From Bacillus infantis (GTDB lineage Bacteria > Bacillota > Bacilli > Bacillales > Cytobacillaceae), in assembly GCF_020171945.1 (NCBI RefSeq), contig NZ_JAIVAP010000028.1, positions 1-56,358 of the forward strand: a stretch of DNA of 56,358 nt, read 5' to 3'. The notes below the pieces were generated by a model. It did not search any database, was not told where the DNA came from, and saw only the letters and a program-made list of their open reading frames with translations. A program made the translations under genes and the position numbers. Shown piece after piece: positions 39,005 through 50,379 of this stretch (within the stretch, counting starts at the first letter, position 1; every line of letters begins with the position of its first letter).

Positions 39005-39175
39005 TTACTGAAGGAGGCTCTGCTGTGCTTTTTCTATCGCCAGCTTGACCATATTGCCGGCATCCTTCGCGCGGATGCCTCCCCAGCCTTCCTTCTGGAC
39101 AACATCATAGAAGCCGAGCTCTTTCGCCAGTTCTTCCTTGAAGCCCTCTGACATGACGCCATTTCTCCTGCTCAA
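39005..39175 (-). CDS. sspF: small acid-soluble spore protein, SspF type
   Basis: Only 56 residues, starting from TTG (39173-39175) eight nt after AAGGGGA; there is no in-frame ATG before residue 8. The sequence runs [20 protein letters not shown] and continues '[24 protein letters not shown]', almost identical to B. subtilis SspF and related to the C-terminal DNA-binding half of alpha/beta SASPs. It should coat spore DNA in the forespore. A sigma-G-like promoter precedes it and a terminator follows. Confidence 0.93.
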   Translation of the reverse strand: MSRRNGVMSEGFKEELAKELGFYDVVQKEGWGGIRAKDAGNMVKLAIEKAQQSLLQ

Positions 39176-39209
39176 TGCAACATCCCCTTTTTAAGCATTG
39201 CGGTATTGT

Positions 39210-39239
39210 TATTGTAGGCGGCTTCAGGCCCGCCCATGC
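39210..39239 (-). promoter_or_regulatory. possible sigma-G promoter of sspF
   Basis: Minus strand GCATG (39235-39239, matches GHATR), 18-nt spacer, TACAATA (39210-39216, 5/7 to CATnHTA counting the free position), about 35 nt before the TTG start. Confidence 0.45.
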
Positions 39240-39333
39240 AACCCTATATTTGACTGTTTCTGCTGGAGCCGGACGCTGATCAAGAAATGATAAAAATACA
39301 CAAGGCTTACGATTTATAATTTCCTGAACAATT

Positions 39334-39378
39334 AAAAAGCAGGGGCGGCAAAAATCGTTTTGCCGCCCCTGCTTTTTA
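39334..39378. terminator. veg terminator, symmetrical
   Basis: A long perfect stem, AAAAAGCAGGGGCGGCAAAA against its complement with a tiny loop (TCG). It ends in T5 on both strands. Directly downstream of veg. Confidence 0.9.
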
Positions 39379-39392
39379 GAAAAGGATATATA

Positions 39393-39656
39393 TCAGCTTA
39401 AAGCCATATGTCCTGATGCGTCTTCGTAGAAGGTAATTTGAACCGTTTCTGTTAAAACATCTGCATAACTGTAAGATACGCGTTCGAATGCATTTTCATC
39501 CTGATCAAGTTCAATCACAAATACAGAGGGATATGTTTCTGCCAGTACGCCTGAACGTTCAATCGTTTTCCTGCGCCCGCCATTGGCTTTAAGCAAAAGC
39601 CTTTTCCCCAAATTTGAATCAAGAGCCTTTTTTATGTCCGTTAATGTTTTTGCCAT
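39393..39656 (-). CDS. veg: Veg protein, biofilm-related
   Basis: 87 residues, strongly conserved in bacilli: '[20 protein letters not shown]', '[30 protein letters not shown]'. In B. subtilis Veg stimulates biofilm formation via SinR and is expressed from a very strong vegetative promoter. ATG five nt after AGGTGG; an in-frame ATG three codons earlier overlaps that site. Confidence 0.97.
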   Translation of the reverse strand: MAKTLTDIKKALDSNLGKRLLLKANGGRRKTIERSGVLAETYPSVFVIELDQDENAFERVSYSYADVLTETVQITFYEDASGHMALS

Positions 39657-39677
39657 TCGGTCCACCTCACTATGTAA

Positions 39678-39748
39678 AGTATATCACACTGACACAGTAG
39701 AGTCAAATAAAAACATAAATTATAACAGTCTTTAAAAAAGATTGTCAA
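39678..39748 (-). promoter_or_regulatory. tandem sigma-A promoters of veg
   Basis: Distal: TTGACA (39743-39748), 18 nt, TATAAT (39719-39724). Proximal: TTGACT (39701-39706), 17 nt, TATACT (39678-39683). Both on the minus strand, consistent with strong constitutive expression. Confidence 0.8.
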
Positions 39749-39898
39749 TATATTTTCGTCTACTTTTTATCCTATTTTTCAACATTTTTATCATTCCCTA
39801 AAATAAGCGAATTATGTGCAAAATATGAATAAGACAGGAAAACCTTGCCCCATATAGTCTTGCAAGCATAAAATCAAGGCCTGTCCTGCCTGCTTCAA

Positions 39899-39932
39899 GA
39901 AAAAATAAGCCCGCTCTTATGCCGGCTTATTT
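39899..39932 (-). terminator. yabG terminator
   Basis: Stem AATAAGCC/GGGCTTATT with an 11-nt loop, T6 on the minus strand; just past the yabG stop. Confidence 0.8.
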
Positions 39933-39935
39933 CCC

Positions 39936-40811
39936 TTATTCTGCTCCTTTATTAAACGGCATGCCCGTCCGGAGCACACCCTTCGTTTCTATCCCTCCAA
40001 GCCCCTTTTCGCCTGTCAGTGTGTTTCGGAGAACATCCCATACATTGATCCTTTCCATAAAAGGCGTAAAACTGATCTTGGCCACAATATAGACAGGATC
40101 GAGGGCATGGATATTCACACGGGAGGGAGAGCTTGCAAAATTGGCCCCTGCGTGGATCAGGGATTCAAAATGCGACTGGCAGGCGCCGGCAAATATGACC
40201 AGCTGATCCAGGTGGGGAATCTTCCTCCGCGCCTCCCTGACCGTCTGGACAAAATGCTTGGAATGGCGGTAAGCATTTATATCGGTTACCTTGCCTTTGG
40301 CCTTTGAATAGGCATCATGCCCTGTGATGACCAGGATATCCGGCCTGTAATAGTCGATGAGCTGCCCGATTTTGCCCGGCATCTCCTTTTCATTGCAATG
40401 GATCCCGGTTACCGGGACACCGATCTTCTCATATAGGGAAAGGCATTTCTTTAAATAGGACGGATCACCGTCCAGATGAAGCACCCTGCCCGGGATCTGA
40501 AAATAATTGAACGGCTTGCTGTATGCGCCGGTTGCTTCGTATTCCTGCTTCTGCTTCAGGAGGCTCACATCCTGCCTGAACAGATTATAAGACTGTTCCT
40601 CAAGGGACTGATACTGCCTCGACATCTTCATCCGCTCTGACTGGTTGATGACAATCAGATCTTCATAAGGCGCATCCGCTATCAGCCTGATGTCCTCTCC
40701 ATACAGAACCGCAAGCTTCCGGCCTTCTTCTTCACGTATATCGATCACCCGAAACATGATGTCACAGTTATAAGAAACCCTTCCTACAACATCCATAAGG
40801 TTAATGCTCAC
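39936..40811 (-). CDS. yabG: sporulation-specific coat protease YabG
   Basis: Cysteine-type protease that trims spore coat proteins and is made late in the mother cell. 291 residues with 'YYRPDILVITGHDAYSK', 'NAYRHSKHFVQTVREAR' and the cysteine in 'FAGACQSHFESLIHAGANFASSPSRVNIHALDP'. The start is the GTG at 40811, 8 nt after GGAG; a second GTG three codons upstream is contiguous with the ribosome site. A sigma-K promoter precedes it. Confidence 0.94.
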   Translation of the reverse strand: MSINLMDVVGRVSYNCDIMFRVIDIREEEGRKLAVLYGEDIRLIADAPYEDLIVINQSERMKMSRQYQSLEEQSYNLFRQDVSLLKQKQEYEATGAYSKPFNYFQIPGRVLHLDGDPSYLKKCLSLYEKIGVPVTGIHCNEKEMPGKIGQLIDYYRPDILVITGHDAYSKAKGKVTDINAYRHSKHFVQTVREARRKIPHLDQLVIFAGACQSHFESLIHAGANFASSPSRVNIHALDPVYIVAKISFTPFMERINVWDVLRNTLTGEKGLGGIETKGVLRTGMPFNKGAE

Positions 40812-40869
40812 TGGCGTCACTCCATTAAGCTCCTGTGCCGAGCTGGTCTAATCGCTTCTGGTTCTTTCA

Positions 40870-40898
40870 TAAACTATGCAAATGCCCCTGCACATGTG
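40870..40898 (-). promoter_or_regulatory. yabG promoter, sigma-K type
   Basis: Minus strand CACA (40895-40898, mACm), 16-nt spacer, CATAGTTTA (40870-40878), a complete match to CATAnnnTA. YabG is a known sigma-K product in B. subtilis. Confidence 0.75.
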
Positions 40899-40931
40899 CC
40901 TTCCCGGTTGTATGGCCGGCAGTAAGCCAAT

Positions 40932-40960
40932 AAAAAGAAGCCCGGAGATCTCCGGGCTTC
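40932..40960 (-). terminator. ksgA terminator
   Basis: Palindromic stem GAAGCCCGGAGA/TCTCCGGGCTTC followed by TTTTTATT on the minus strand; directly after ksgA. Confidence 0.85.
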
Positions 40961-40967
40961 CTGCTCA

Positions 40968-42402
<1,435 letters not shown>

Positions 42403-42573
42403 TGGTCCTCCAAAATTAAAATGAAAAATTTGATAAAAACTTGAAACATTTTTGTAATCTGAATCGTCTAATAGTATGAACAGCAATAAAGACAATCCAT
42501 CTGTGTTTTATTATATATTACCGAATCGCCGGGAAAAAATCATTCGGCATTAGCATACTCCGCTAAACCAACA

Positions 42574-42600
42574 AAAAAACAGGAGAATTCCTTCCCCTGC
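42574..42600 (-). terminator. yabE terminator
   Basis: Short stem CAGG-GA/TC-CCTG-like with the GAATTC centre, followed by TTTTTTT on the minus strand; just after yabE. Confidence 0.65.
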
Positions 42601-42609
42601 ATAAATCGT

Positions 42610-43803
42610 TTAGTCTAATATTTTGATTTTAACCGTCTTTCTTCCCCAACGGTATGCATCCGACTTGGAAGCAAAGAATACATCGATTTTATTTCCCTTA
42701 ATGGCAGAGCCGGTATCGGCTGCCACTGCATAGCCATATCCTTCGACATAGACTTTCGTGCCAAGCGGGATCACGCGCGGATCCACGGCAATGACTTTTA
42801 TGCCGGGGTTGGACTTAAGGTTGATTCCTGTAGCGGTTATGCCCGAGCATCCGCTGCAGCTTGGAGTATATGCAGTAGAGGATACATACATTTCCCTGCC
42901 GGACTCGCTTGAGCCCGCTCCGCGGGAAACAGCAACCGTCTGCGCCATGACCTTTGTGCCGACAGCAACTATCTTATCCTTTTTCTCTTTTACTTTCTTT
43001 TCACTTAGCAATTTTCTGGATGTTTCTTTCCCGTTTTCCAAAACAACTTCATACTGCCTTGATAAAAGGCCTTCCTGCCCGTGGGAGACAACCTTTTCCT
43101 TCCCCTTGGCAAGGCTGGCGTCCTTCTTTGTAACCACGGCATAACTGATTGGTTCTTCCACTACATCGGTGACTTTTTCAACTCGAATGACATTGACAAT
43201 GGCATTTTCCTTGACTGTCTCTTCTAGCTTTGGTTCAACACGGTCCATATTGTTTAGTGTAATTCCCTGCTGCGATAAAAAGTCAGCGACCGTAGTCGAA
43301 GTTGACCACATTTGTTGTTTCTTGCCGCCCTCAATGAGCGTTAACGCAAAAGCTTTTTCCACTTCTATCTTTAAATCGTCCTTAATTTCCTCTTCCGGCT
43401 TCGGATTGACTTTGTCATGCTCTGAAAGTGCGATATTCTGCTCCTTTAAAAGCCCGCCCACCGTATCTGCCGTTGTCCAAATCGTTTTCTTCCCGCTGCT
43501 GTCTGTCAGTTGAACCTGTTTTGCCGGCTCCCATACTACCTCTAAGCCGTCCTTTACCTTTGTGCTTCCCGAGGGAAACAAATAGTCTTCTGAGCGAAGG
43601 GATATTTCCAGATCATCGAATATATCTTGAACTGTATCTGCATGTGTTTTGATGACTTTGTCCTGGCCATTCATGGAAACTGCTACTGTTTTTTTCGAGG
43701 TCTCATAAATCATGAACCCGGCAGCTGCCGAAAAAACTATTAAACTAGCAACCATGACGGTCAATTTTTTCTTACTCAAAGACTTGGAAAACAGGTTTTT
43801 CAT
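42610..43803 (-). CDS. yabE: cell-wall-binding Rpf/MltA-like protein with DUF348, G5 and 3D domains
   Basis: Probable secreted peptidoglycan lytic enzyme (resuscitation-promoting-factor-like). 397 residues: signal/anchor at about 12-33, three DUF348 repeats ('VSMNGQDKVIKTHADTVQDIF', 'LTDSSGKKTIWTTADTVGGLL', 'LIEGGKKQQMWSTSTTVADFL'), a G5 domain (about 200-280) and a C-terminal 3D domain with 'VSSTAYTPSCSGCSG', 'VIAVDPRVIPLGT' and 'AADTGSAIKGNKIDVFF' containing the three aspartates. The best GGAGG lies 23 nt from the ATG, unusually far. Confidence 0.93.
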   Translation of the reverse strand: MKNLFSKSLSKKKLTVMVASLIVFSAAAGFMIYETSKKTVAVSMNGQDKVIKTHADTVQDIFDDLEISLRSEDYLFPSGSTKVKDGLEVVWEPAKQVQLTDSSGKKTIWTTADTVGGLLKEQNIALSEHDKVNPKPEEEIKDDLKIEVEKAFALTLIEGGKKQQMWSTSTTVADFLSQQGITLNNMDRVEPKLEETVKENAIVNVIRVEKVTDVVEEPISYAVVTKKDASLAKGKEKVVSHGQEGLLSRQYEVVLENGKETSRKLLSEKKVKEKKDKIVAVGTKVMAQTVAVSRGAGSSESGREMYVSSTAYTPSCSGCSGITATGINLKSNPGIKVIAVDPRVIPLGTKVYVEGYGYAVAADTGSAIKGNKIDVFFASKSDAYRWGRKTVKIKILD

Positions 43804-43847
43804 GGTCTCAATCGCGATGAAAAACGCCTCCTTTTCTCTTCGGAGTG

Positions 43848-43876
43848 ATTATATAGAGTATCTTGCCGGCTGTCAA
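43848..43876 (-). promoter_or_regulatory. yabE promoter, perfect sigma-A consensus
   Basis: Minus strand TTGACA (43871-43876), exactly 17 nt, TATAAT (43848-43853), about 45 nt from the ATG. Region 43877-44072 beyond it shows no terminator for tatD and nothing else I can name. Confidence 0.85.
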
Positions 43877-44072
43877 CTCAAACACTTTTCTCTCATTTTG
43901 CTTCGTTTCCTGGGCGGGAGGGGGAAAACGTATTTCCTATTATGCAAAAAAATCAAGAGAAAGGAAAGAGAGACTTATCGACACGGTTATCCTATGATGA
44001 AAAGGAGGCGTGTAGAACTTTTAAGAATTGGACTTAATAGGGACAAGCTCCCCCATGAATCGACAAAATCAC

Positions 44073-44843
44073 TTAGCGGCTGATGCCGAATAATCTTTTT
44101 GCATTTTCTGTTGTAGCTTCTGCCACTTCTTCATACGCCAGCCCTTTCAGTTCCGCAATTTGCTCAGCCACCAGCTTAACGTAGGCAGGTTCATTCCTTT
44201 TGCCGCGGTAAGGATGCGGGGCGAGATAAGGGCAGTCAGTTTCTATCAATAGCTTTTCAAGCGGGACCGCCTCTGCGACTTCCTTCGGTTTTTTCGCATT
44301 TTTAAAGGTTACTGGCCCTCCAAGAGAAATATAGAAATTCATATCCAGGCATTCCTTTGCCACCTCGACACTGCCGCTGTAGCAATGCATGATGCCGCCG
44401 ATCTCGCCCGCTCCCTCTTCTCTCAGGATTTCCACAACATCAGCCGTTGCGTCACGATTATGGATGACGATCGGCAGCTTAACTTTCTTCGCCAGTCTGA
44501 TCTGCCTTCTGAATACATCTTTTTGGACATCCTTCGGCGATTTGTCCCAATGATAGTCAAGCCCCATCTCCCCGATTGCCACTACTTTCGGATGGGCAGC
44601 CAGCTCTTCGATCCAGGCCAGATCCTCATCAGTCATATCAATAGCATCAACAGGATGCCAGCCGACACATGCAAAAATAAAATCATAGGCCTCTGCCAGC
44701 TCCATTGCCCTTGTGATTGTTGGGCGGTCAAAGCCGACAACCACCATATGGGAGACACCTTCCGCCTGTGCCCTCCCGATCACTTCTTCCAAATCTTCTT
44801 CAAACTGCTCAGCATTCAAATGGACATGTGTGTCGAATAACAT
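44073..44843 (-). CDS. tatD: TatD-family metal-dependent deoxyribonuclease
   Basis: Amidohydrolase-fold DNase. 256 residues with the metal ligands 'DTHVHLN' (HxH) at the N-terminus, 'AIGEMGLDYHWD', 'VIHNRDA' , 'MHCYSGS' and 'IETDCPYLAPHPYRGKRNEP'. ATG five nt after AAGGAG. B. subtilis yabD; lies between metS and yabE. Activity on 3' ends or in DNA repair is known for E. coli TatD; the Bacillus role is unclear. Confidence 0.94.
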   Translation of the reverse strand: MLFDTHVHLNAEQFEEDLEEVIGRAQAEGVSHMVVVGFDRPTITRAMELAEAYDFIFACVGWHPVDAIDMTDEDLAWIEELAAHPKVVAIGEMGLDYHWDKSPKDVQKDVFRRQIRLAKKVKLPIVIHNRDATADVVEILREEGAGEIGGIMHCYSGSVEVAKECLDMNFYISLGGPVTFKNAKKPKEVAEAVPLEKLLIETDCPYLAPHPYRGKRNEPAYVKLVAEQIAELKGLAYEEVAEATTENAKRLFGISR

Positions 44844-44934
44844 AGAAAAACTCCTTACTGAAGAAAATATTATATTTACATCTCTATTATTTCATTTATG
44901 TTACAGATTATCTTTCCTATCCTTAAATGAAAGA

Positions 44935-44980
44935 AAACATAGGGCTGTCCGACGCTTATAAAACGCAAACATCCCTATGT
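44935..44980 (-). terminator. metS terminator
   Basis: ACATAGGG (44938-44945 complement) pairs with CCCTATGT (44973-44980 complement) around a loop that itself holds a small hairpin (GACGCTTATAAAACGC region), followed by TTTCTTT on the minus strand; between metS and tatD. Confidence 0.6.
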
Positions 44981-44992
44981 CCATTCTACTGT

Positions 44993-46969
<1,977 letters not shown>

Positions 46970-47048
46970 TTAATGTTCAGCAAAGTAAGAGCAAGCAAAA
47001 AACACAAGCTCGTCCATCTATTTGATATGGCATCTCAGGCCCTGAATG

Positions 47049-47077
47049 CAAAAAATCCCGCCCTTTCCAGGACGAGA
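47049..47077 (-). terminator. intrinsic terminator inside the metS leader
   Basis: Minus strand TCTCGTCCT-GGAA-AGGGCGGGA: a 9-bp stem (two G-T pairs) with a GNRA-like tetraloop, followed at once by T6. It sits about 85 nt after the presumed metS transcription start and 95 nt before the ATG. No gene ends upstream of it, so it looks like an attenuator. No T-box sequence (TGGnACCGCG) is present. Confidence 0.6.
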
Positions 47078-47160
47078 GCGAAAATCAGCCTAGCATGCCC
47101 GCAATCAAGCAAATTCACTATGTTTTCTATACTCGTCAGCATAGCCTCTTATACCCTCAA

Positions 47161-47189
47161 AATATACCTAAAAATATCAAATAGTGCAA
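47161..47189 (-). promoter_or_regulatory. metS promoter candidate (sigma-A)
   Basis: Minus strand TTGCAC (47184-47189), 17-nt spacer, TATATT (47161-47166), upstream of the leader terminator and directly beside repeat copy B. Confidence 0.55.
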
Positions 47190-47194
47190 CTAAG

Positions 47195-47346
47195 AAAGGC
47201 GGAGGCGGCTTGCAATTTAAGGAACGCAGGCTAAATACGCCACGTCCTGTGGCAACGCCTGCATGACCTACATCCTGTGAGCATAAGACGCTTTGGAATC
47301 GAAGGCGATCTTTGCCTTCGGTTCCAAGTATCCTCATAAATCCGCA
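47195..47346 (+). repeat. structured intergenic repeat, copy B
   Basis: Gene-free stretch between metS and abrB. The 46-nt core 47223-47268 matches copy A at 42/46, and one A-T pair of copy A (GCAGAC/GTCTGC) is a G-C pair here (GCAGGC/GCCTGC). Downstream, 47293-47306 pairs with 47314-47327 (14 bp, one G-T), loop GATCTTT. Orientation is opposite to metS. Confidence 0.8.
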
Positions 47347-47376
47347 ATCCCGCTCGAAGTATATATTATGAAGCGT

Positions 47377-47404
47377 TTCGACATTTTTGTAGAATTTTGT
47401 CGAA
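47377..47404 (+). promoter_or_regulatory. upstream pair of Spo0A boxes
   Basis: Two perfect 0A boxes in opposite orientation, TTCGACA (47377-47383) and TGTCGAA (47398-47404), roughly 190 nt upstream of the abrB promoter start. The second is embedded in AGAATTTTGTCGAAT (47391-47405), repeated exactly at 47596-47610. Otherwise 47406-47556 is AT-rich without recognisable elements. Confidence 0.55.
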
Positions 47405-47556
47405 TGAAGTTATTATAGTATAAAATTTTACTCTTAATTCAAAATATATATTAAAACAGCACAATACCAAAAATGTGTCTCCTCAGCCACAAAACCTTGA
47501 TATAGCAACTTTCTTCATCACCTAAAAATTTCTAAAAAAATTTGATTTAAAAGTAA

Positions 47557-47585
47557 TTGACGGATTTGGGAATGGCTGGTATTAT
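47557..47585 (+). promoter_or_regulatory. abrB promoter (sigma-A)
   Basis: TTGACG (47557-47562), 17-nt spacer, TATTAT (47580-47585); start expected near 47592. Confidence 0.8.
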
Positions 47586-47602
47586 GTTATCTATAAGAAT
47601 TT

Positions 47603-47619
47603 TGTCGAATAATGACGAA
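47603..47619 (+). promoter_or_regulatory. tandem Spo0A boxes of abrB
   Basis: TGTCGAA (47603-47609) and TGACGAA (47613-47619), ten nt apart and just downstream of the transcription start, the arrangement by which Spo0A~P represses abrB in B. subtilis. Confidence 0.85.
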
Positions 47620-47670
47620 TCTATAGATAGAGAAAAAGAAAATAGTGGAGATATGAGAGGAGATTTTATT

Positions 47671-47955
47671 ATGAAATCTACAGGTATTGTTCGTAAAGTT
47701 GATGAACTGGGACGCGTAGTTATTCCGATTGAATTAAGACGTACACTTGGCATCGCCGAAAAGGACGCTCTTGAAATCTACGTTGATGATGAGCGCATCA
47801 TTTTGAAAAAATATAAGCCAAACATGACTTGCCAGGTTACTGGTGAAGTATCTGATGATAACATCACACTTGCTGGCGGCAAGCTGATCCTGAGCCGTGA
47901 CGGTGCAGAACAGCTGCTGAAAGAAATCCAAAGCACATTTGAAACTGCAAAATAA
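47671..47955 (+). CDS. abrB: transition-state regulator AbrB
   Basis: Global repressor of post-exponential genes during growth. 94 residues starting MKSTGIVRKVDELGRVVIPI; the swapped-hairpin DNA-binding domain covers 1-50 ('RTLGIAEKDALEIYVDDERIILKKYKPN') and the C-terminal half carries the multimerisation region with the conserved cysteine in 'NMTCQVTGEV'. ATG seven nt after GAGAGGAGA; the reading frame is open upstream but crosses the promoter. Divergent from metS as in B. subtilis. Paralogous to the N-terminus of SpoVT. Confidence 0.98.
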   Translation: MKSTGIVRKVDELGRVVIPIELRRTLGIAEKDALEIYVDDERIILKKYKPNMTCQVTGEVSDDNITLAGGKLILSRDGAEQLLKEIQSTFETAK

Positions 47956-48034
47956 GAAAAGTATAGAGCTGACTCAGCATTCCAGTCACTTGCGCTCTTT
48001 GTAAGAGTAATACTTTTTGATTCTATATGAAAAG

Positions 48035-48065
48035 AAAAAAGCTTCCATCTACCGGAAGCTTTTTT
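48035..48065. terminator. bidirectional terminator between abrB and rsmI
   Basis: AAAAAAGCTTCC/GGAAGCTTTTTT with a 7-nt loop; A-tract and T-tract make it usable from both sides by the convergent genes. Confidence 0.9.
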
Positions 48066-48944
48066 CTATTGCTCAATATGATAAGCGCTGTACACTTCTC
48101 TTTTATTCAGGCTCCTGTCCTTCGCTGTCTGCTTGATGGCATCCTTGGAGCTCATCTCCTTCACAGATATATAGTGTTTTACATGCTCCTCAATGGATAG
48201 CTGCTCCCACCACATATCTTCTTCTGCAGATTCTCCCTCCGGATTCCCTTCAAGAATAATACAGAACTCGCCTCTGACTTCATCAGATTCTGCCCATTCC
48301 ACAAGCTCTGAAAGGCTGCCCCGGATGAATTCTTCATATCTCTTTGTAAGCTCCCGGCATAGAACGGCCTGGCGTTCACCTAACTGCCCGCTCATCAGCT
48401 GCAGTGTTTCCTTCAGGCGGTGCGGGGATTCATACAGGATAATGGTTGCATTAATCTTAGCAATCTTTTCCAGCTCCTGCTTTTTCTCTTTTTTCTGCCT
48501 GTTCAGGAAACCATAGAAATAAAAAGGCTGCGAGGCAATACCTGAAGCAATAAGGGCCGTCAGTGCAGCATTTGCCCCCGGAAGCGGAACAACAGTCAGC
48601 TGGTGTTCAAGCGCCTTTACGACCAGGTCATAGCCCGGATCGGAGATAGTTGGCATTCCGGCATCACTCACCACTGCTACCGCTGATCCCTCTTCAAGCA
48701 TCTGAATGATTTTATCACCGCTATGGCCTTTATTATGCTCATGATAGCTGATGACAGGCGTTTCTATTTCAAAATAATTGCAAAGCTTCTTTGTATTCCT
48801 TGTATCCTCAGCTGCAATATAATCGGCCTCTTTCAGCATCCGCACGGCCCGGAAGCTCATATCCTCCAGGTTTCCGATAGGCGTCGGCACCAAATAAAGC
48901 GTACCCTTCCTATAATCACTGCTAAAGCTCTTTTGCTGCCACAT
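48066..48944 (-). CDS. rsmI: 16S rRNA C1402 2'-O-methyltransferase
   Basis: Methylates the ribose of C1402 in the decoding centre. 292 residues of the tetrapyrrole-methylase fold: '[19 protein letters not shown]', '[11 protein letters not shown]', '[13 protein letters not shown]', '[15 protein letters not shown]' and 'YESPHRL'. The ATG at 48944 follows AGGTG by 6 nt and overlaps yazA by 23 nt. B. subtilis yabC. Confidence 0.95.
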   Translation of the reverse strand: MWQQKSFSSDYRKGTLYLVPTPIGNLEDMSFRAVRMLKEADYIAAEDTRNTKKLCNYFEIETPVISYHEHNKGHSGDKIIQMLEEGSAVAVVSDAGMPTISDPGYDLVVKALEHQLTVVPLPGANAALTALIASGIASQPFYFYGFLNRQKKEKKQELEKIAKINATIILYESPHRLKETLQLMSGQLGERQAVLCRELTKRYEEFIRGSLSELVEWAESDEVRGEFCIILEGNPEGESAEEDMWWEQLSIEEHVKHYISVKEMSSKDAIKQTAKDRSLNKREVYSAYHIEQ

Positions 48945-49209
48945 CCAAATCACCTGTTTCCTTCATTAGAAAGTCTTCTTTCTTTTTTCTGCTCAACTGC
49001 TTGAATTGATATTCTGCCCTCATCGCTTCAGTTTTTCCTGAAAAGACTTGATGATAGACAAGCACAACCGGTCCGCGCCCCCTTGTATATTTAGCCGCCT
49101 TCCCTTCATTATGAAGCCTGACCCGCCTGTCGAGATCATTGGTGTAGCCGGCATAGAGGCTGCCATCCCTGCATTTCAGCACATAGAAGTAATGTGTATC
49201 ATTTTCCAT
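48922..49209 (-). CDS. yazA: GIY-YIG nuclease-fold protein
   Basis: 95 residues, nearly all a GIY-YIG domain: '[29 protein letters not shown]' with the two tyrosines and arginine in place, '[16 protein letters not shown]', '[18 protein letters not shown]'. UPF0213/UvrC N-terminus-like; substrate unknown. Start at 49209 overlaps yabB by 11 nt; ribosome site GTGAG is weak, suggesting coupling. Confidence 0.9.
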   Translation of the reverse strand: MENDTHYFYVLKCRDGSLYAGYTNDLDRRVRLHNEGKAAKYTRGRGPVVLVYHQVFSGKTEAMRAEYQFKQLSRKKKEDFLMKETGDLDVAAKEL

Positions 49210-49939
49210 ATAACATCTCACTGATTTCCGGTGTATATTCATGATCCTTATTATAGATATAAAGCGGCGGGAGCACCTTTAAATCCGGACTCCCCTGCTT
49301 GACCCCTTCGACAAGGAGCATATTGGCCTCTTTACCCTGCTTCGGATAAACAAACTGGAGACGCTTCGGCTCAAGCTTATACTGCCTCATCAGAGTGACA
49401 ATATCAAGGAACCTACCCGGCCTGTGGACGAAGGCTGCCTTCCCTCCCTGCTTCAGCAGCTGGCTGGAGACGCGCACTACATCCTCCAGTGTGCAAAGGA
49501 TCTCATGCCTGGCAATGGCAAGATGCTCATTGGCATTGATCTGATCTTTGGCTGGTGTAAGGAAATAAGGCGGATTGCATGTCACAATATCATACTTCCC
49601 ATGCCCGAGCAGGGCCGGCATATCCTTAATGTCCCCATGGATCATCTTAATCCTGTCTTCCAGCCCGTTGTACTCAATACTTCTCACAGCCATATCATAG
49701 AGCCTTTCCTGAATTTCCACACCGGTAATCGACCCTTTTGTTCTGCTGCTCAAAAACAGCGGAATTACACCATTGCCGCTGCACAGATCAATCAGATTCC
49801 CTTTCTGGATCGGCACATAAGCAAATCTCGCCAGCAGGACAGCATCCAGTGAAAAAGAAAACACAGACGGGCTCTGGATGATGCGCAGCTTTTCAGCAAG
49901 CAGATAATCCAGCCGCTCATCCCCTTTTAAATTCAGCAT
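49199..49939 (-). CDS. yabB: SAM-dependent methyltransferase, TrmN6/YabB family
   Basis: 246 residues. SAM loop '[16 protein letters not shown]' and the N6-adenine motif '[14 protein letters not shown]' (NPPY) indicate a nucleic-acid adenine methyltransferase, comparable with E. coli TrmN6 that modifies A37 of tRNA1(Val). Substrate in this organism is inferred. ATG seven nt after GGAGG; an open extension upstream lacks family support. Confidence 0.88.
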   Translation of the reverse strand: MLNLKGDERLDYLLAEKLRIIQSPSVFSFSLDAVLLARFAYVPIQKGNLIDLCSGNGVIPLFLSSRTKGSITGVEIQERLYDMAVRSIEYNGLEDRIKMIHGDIKDMPALLGHGKYDIVTCNPPYFLTPAKDQINANEHLAIARHEILCTLEDVVRVSSQLLKQGGKAAFVHRPGRFLDIVTLMRQYKLEPKRLQFVYPKQGKEANMLLVEGVKQGSPDLKVLPPLYIYNKDHEYTPEISEMLYGK

Positions 49940-49997
49940 ACAATTTCCTCCGATAAACATTGTAAAAAGAGCCTTCCCGGCAAAAGGAAGGCTTACA

Positions 49998-50366
49998 TTA
50001 TTTCTTATTAAGGAAGGAAAGGCAGAAAAGGCAATCCCCTTCTTTACGCGGGCTCCCGAAATGCAGATTGCAGATATGGAACCCTTCCTGGTAAAGCCTT
50101 GCAAGATTGTCATAGCCCTCGCCAATATCGATGACTTTATCATCCTGCTCCGGCTTGCTTTTCCCTTTCTTGTCTTTCTTCCTGTTGGACTGTTGCTCTG
50201 CCGTTGTTTCCAGCCGGCGCCTTAAGTGGTCATTTTCCAGCTTCAAGGAGTTATTCTCCTCAAGTATCTCTGCCAGATGCTGCTTAAGTTCGCCAAGCTG
50301 TGTATACAGTTGTCCGATTTGGGTTTCCATATTGATCACGGAATCAAAAATCTCTTTTTTATCCAC
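49998..50366 (-). CDS. yabA: replication initiation control protein YabA
   Basis: Negative regulator of DNA replication initiation that links DnaA and DnaN. 122 residues: N-terminal coiled coil for tetramer formation (about 1-60, '[26 protein letters not shown]'), basic linker, C-terminal zinc domain 'FHICNLHFG...[13 protein letters not shown]' with H-x-C and C-x-x-C. The start is the GTG at 50366 five nt after GAGGTGG, matching the B. subtilis start. Confidence 0.95.
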   Translation of the reverse strand: MDKKEIFDSVINMETQIGQLYTQLGELKQHLAEILEENNSLKLENDHLRRRLETTAEQQSNRKKDKKGKSKPEQDDKVIDIGEGYDNLARLYQEGFHICNLHFGSPRKEGDCLFCLSFLNKK

Positions 50367-50379
50367 GCGTTCCACCTCA

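Noticed and set aside
43712-44083. 123-codon plus-strand frame over the yabE start and leader
   Set aside because: It runs antisense to the yabE coding start and promoter. B. subtilis has an antisense RNA at yabE, but I see no promoter supporting one here.
47557-47955. abrB with a 38-residue N-terminal extension
   Set aside because: The extension would start within the promoter -35 and cross the Spo0A boxes; the ATG at 47671 has a proper ribosome site and matches the family.
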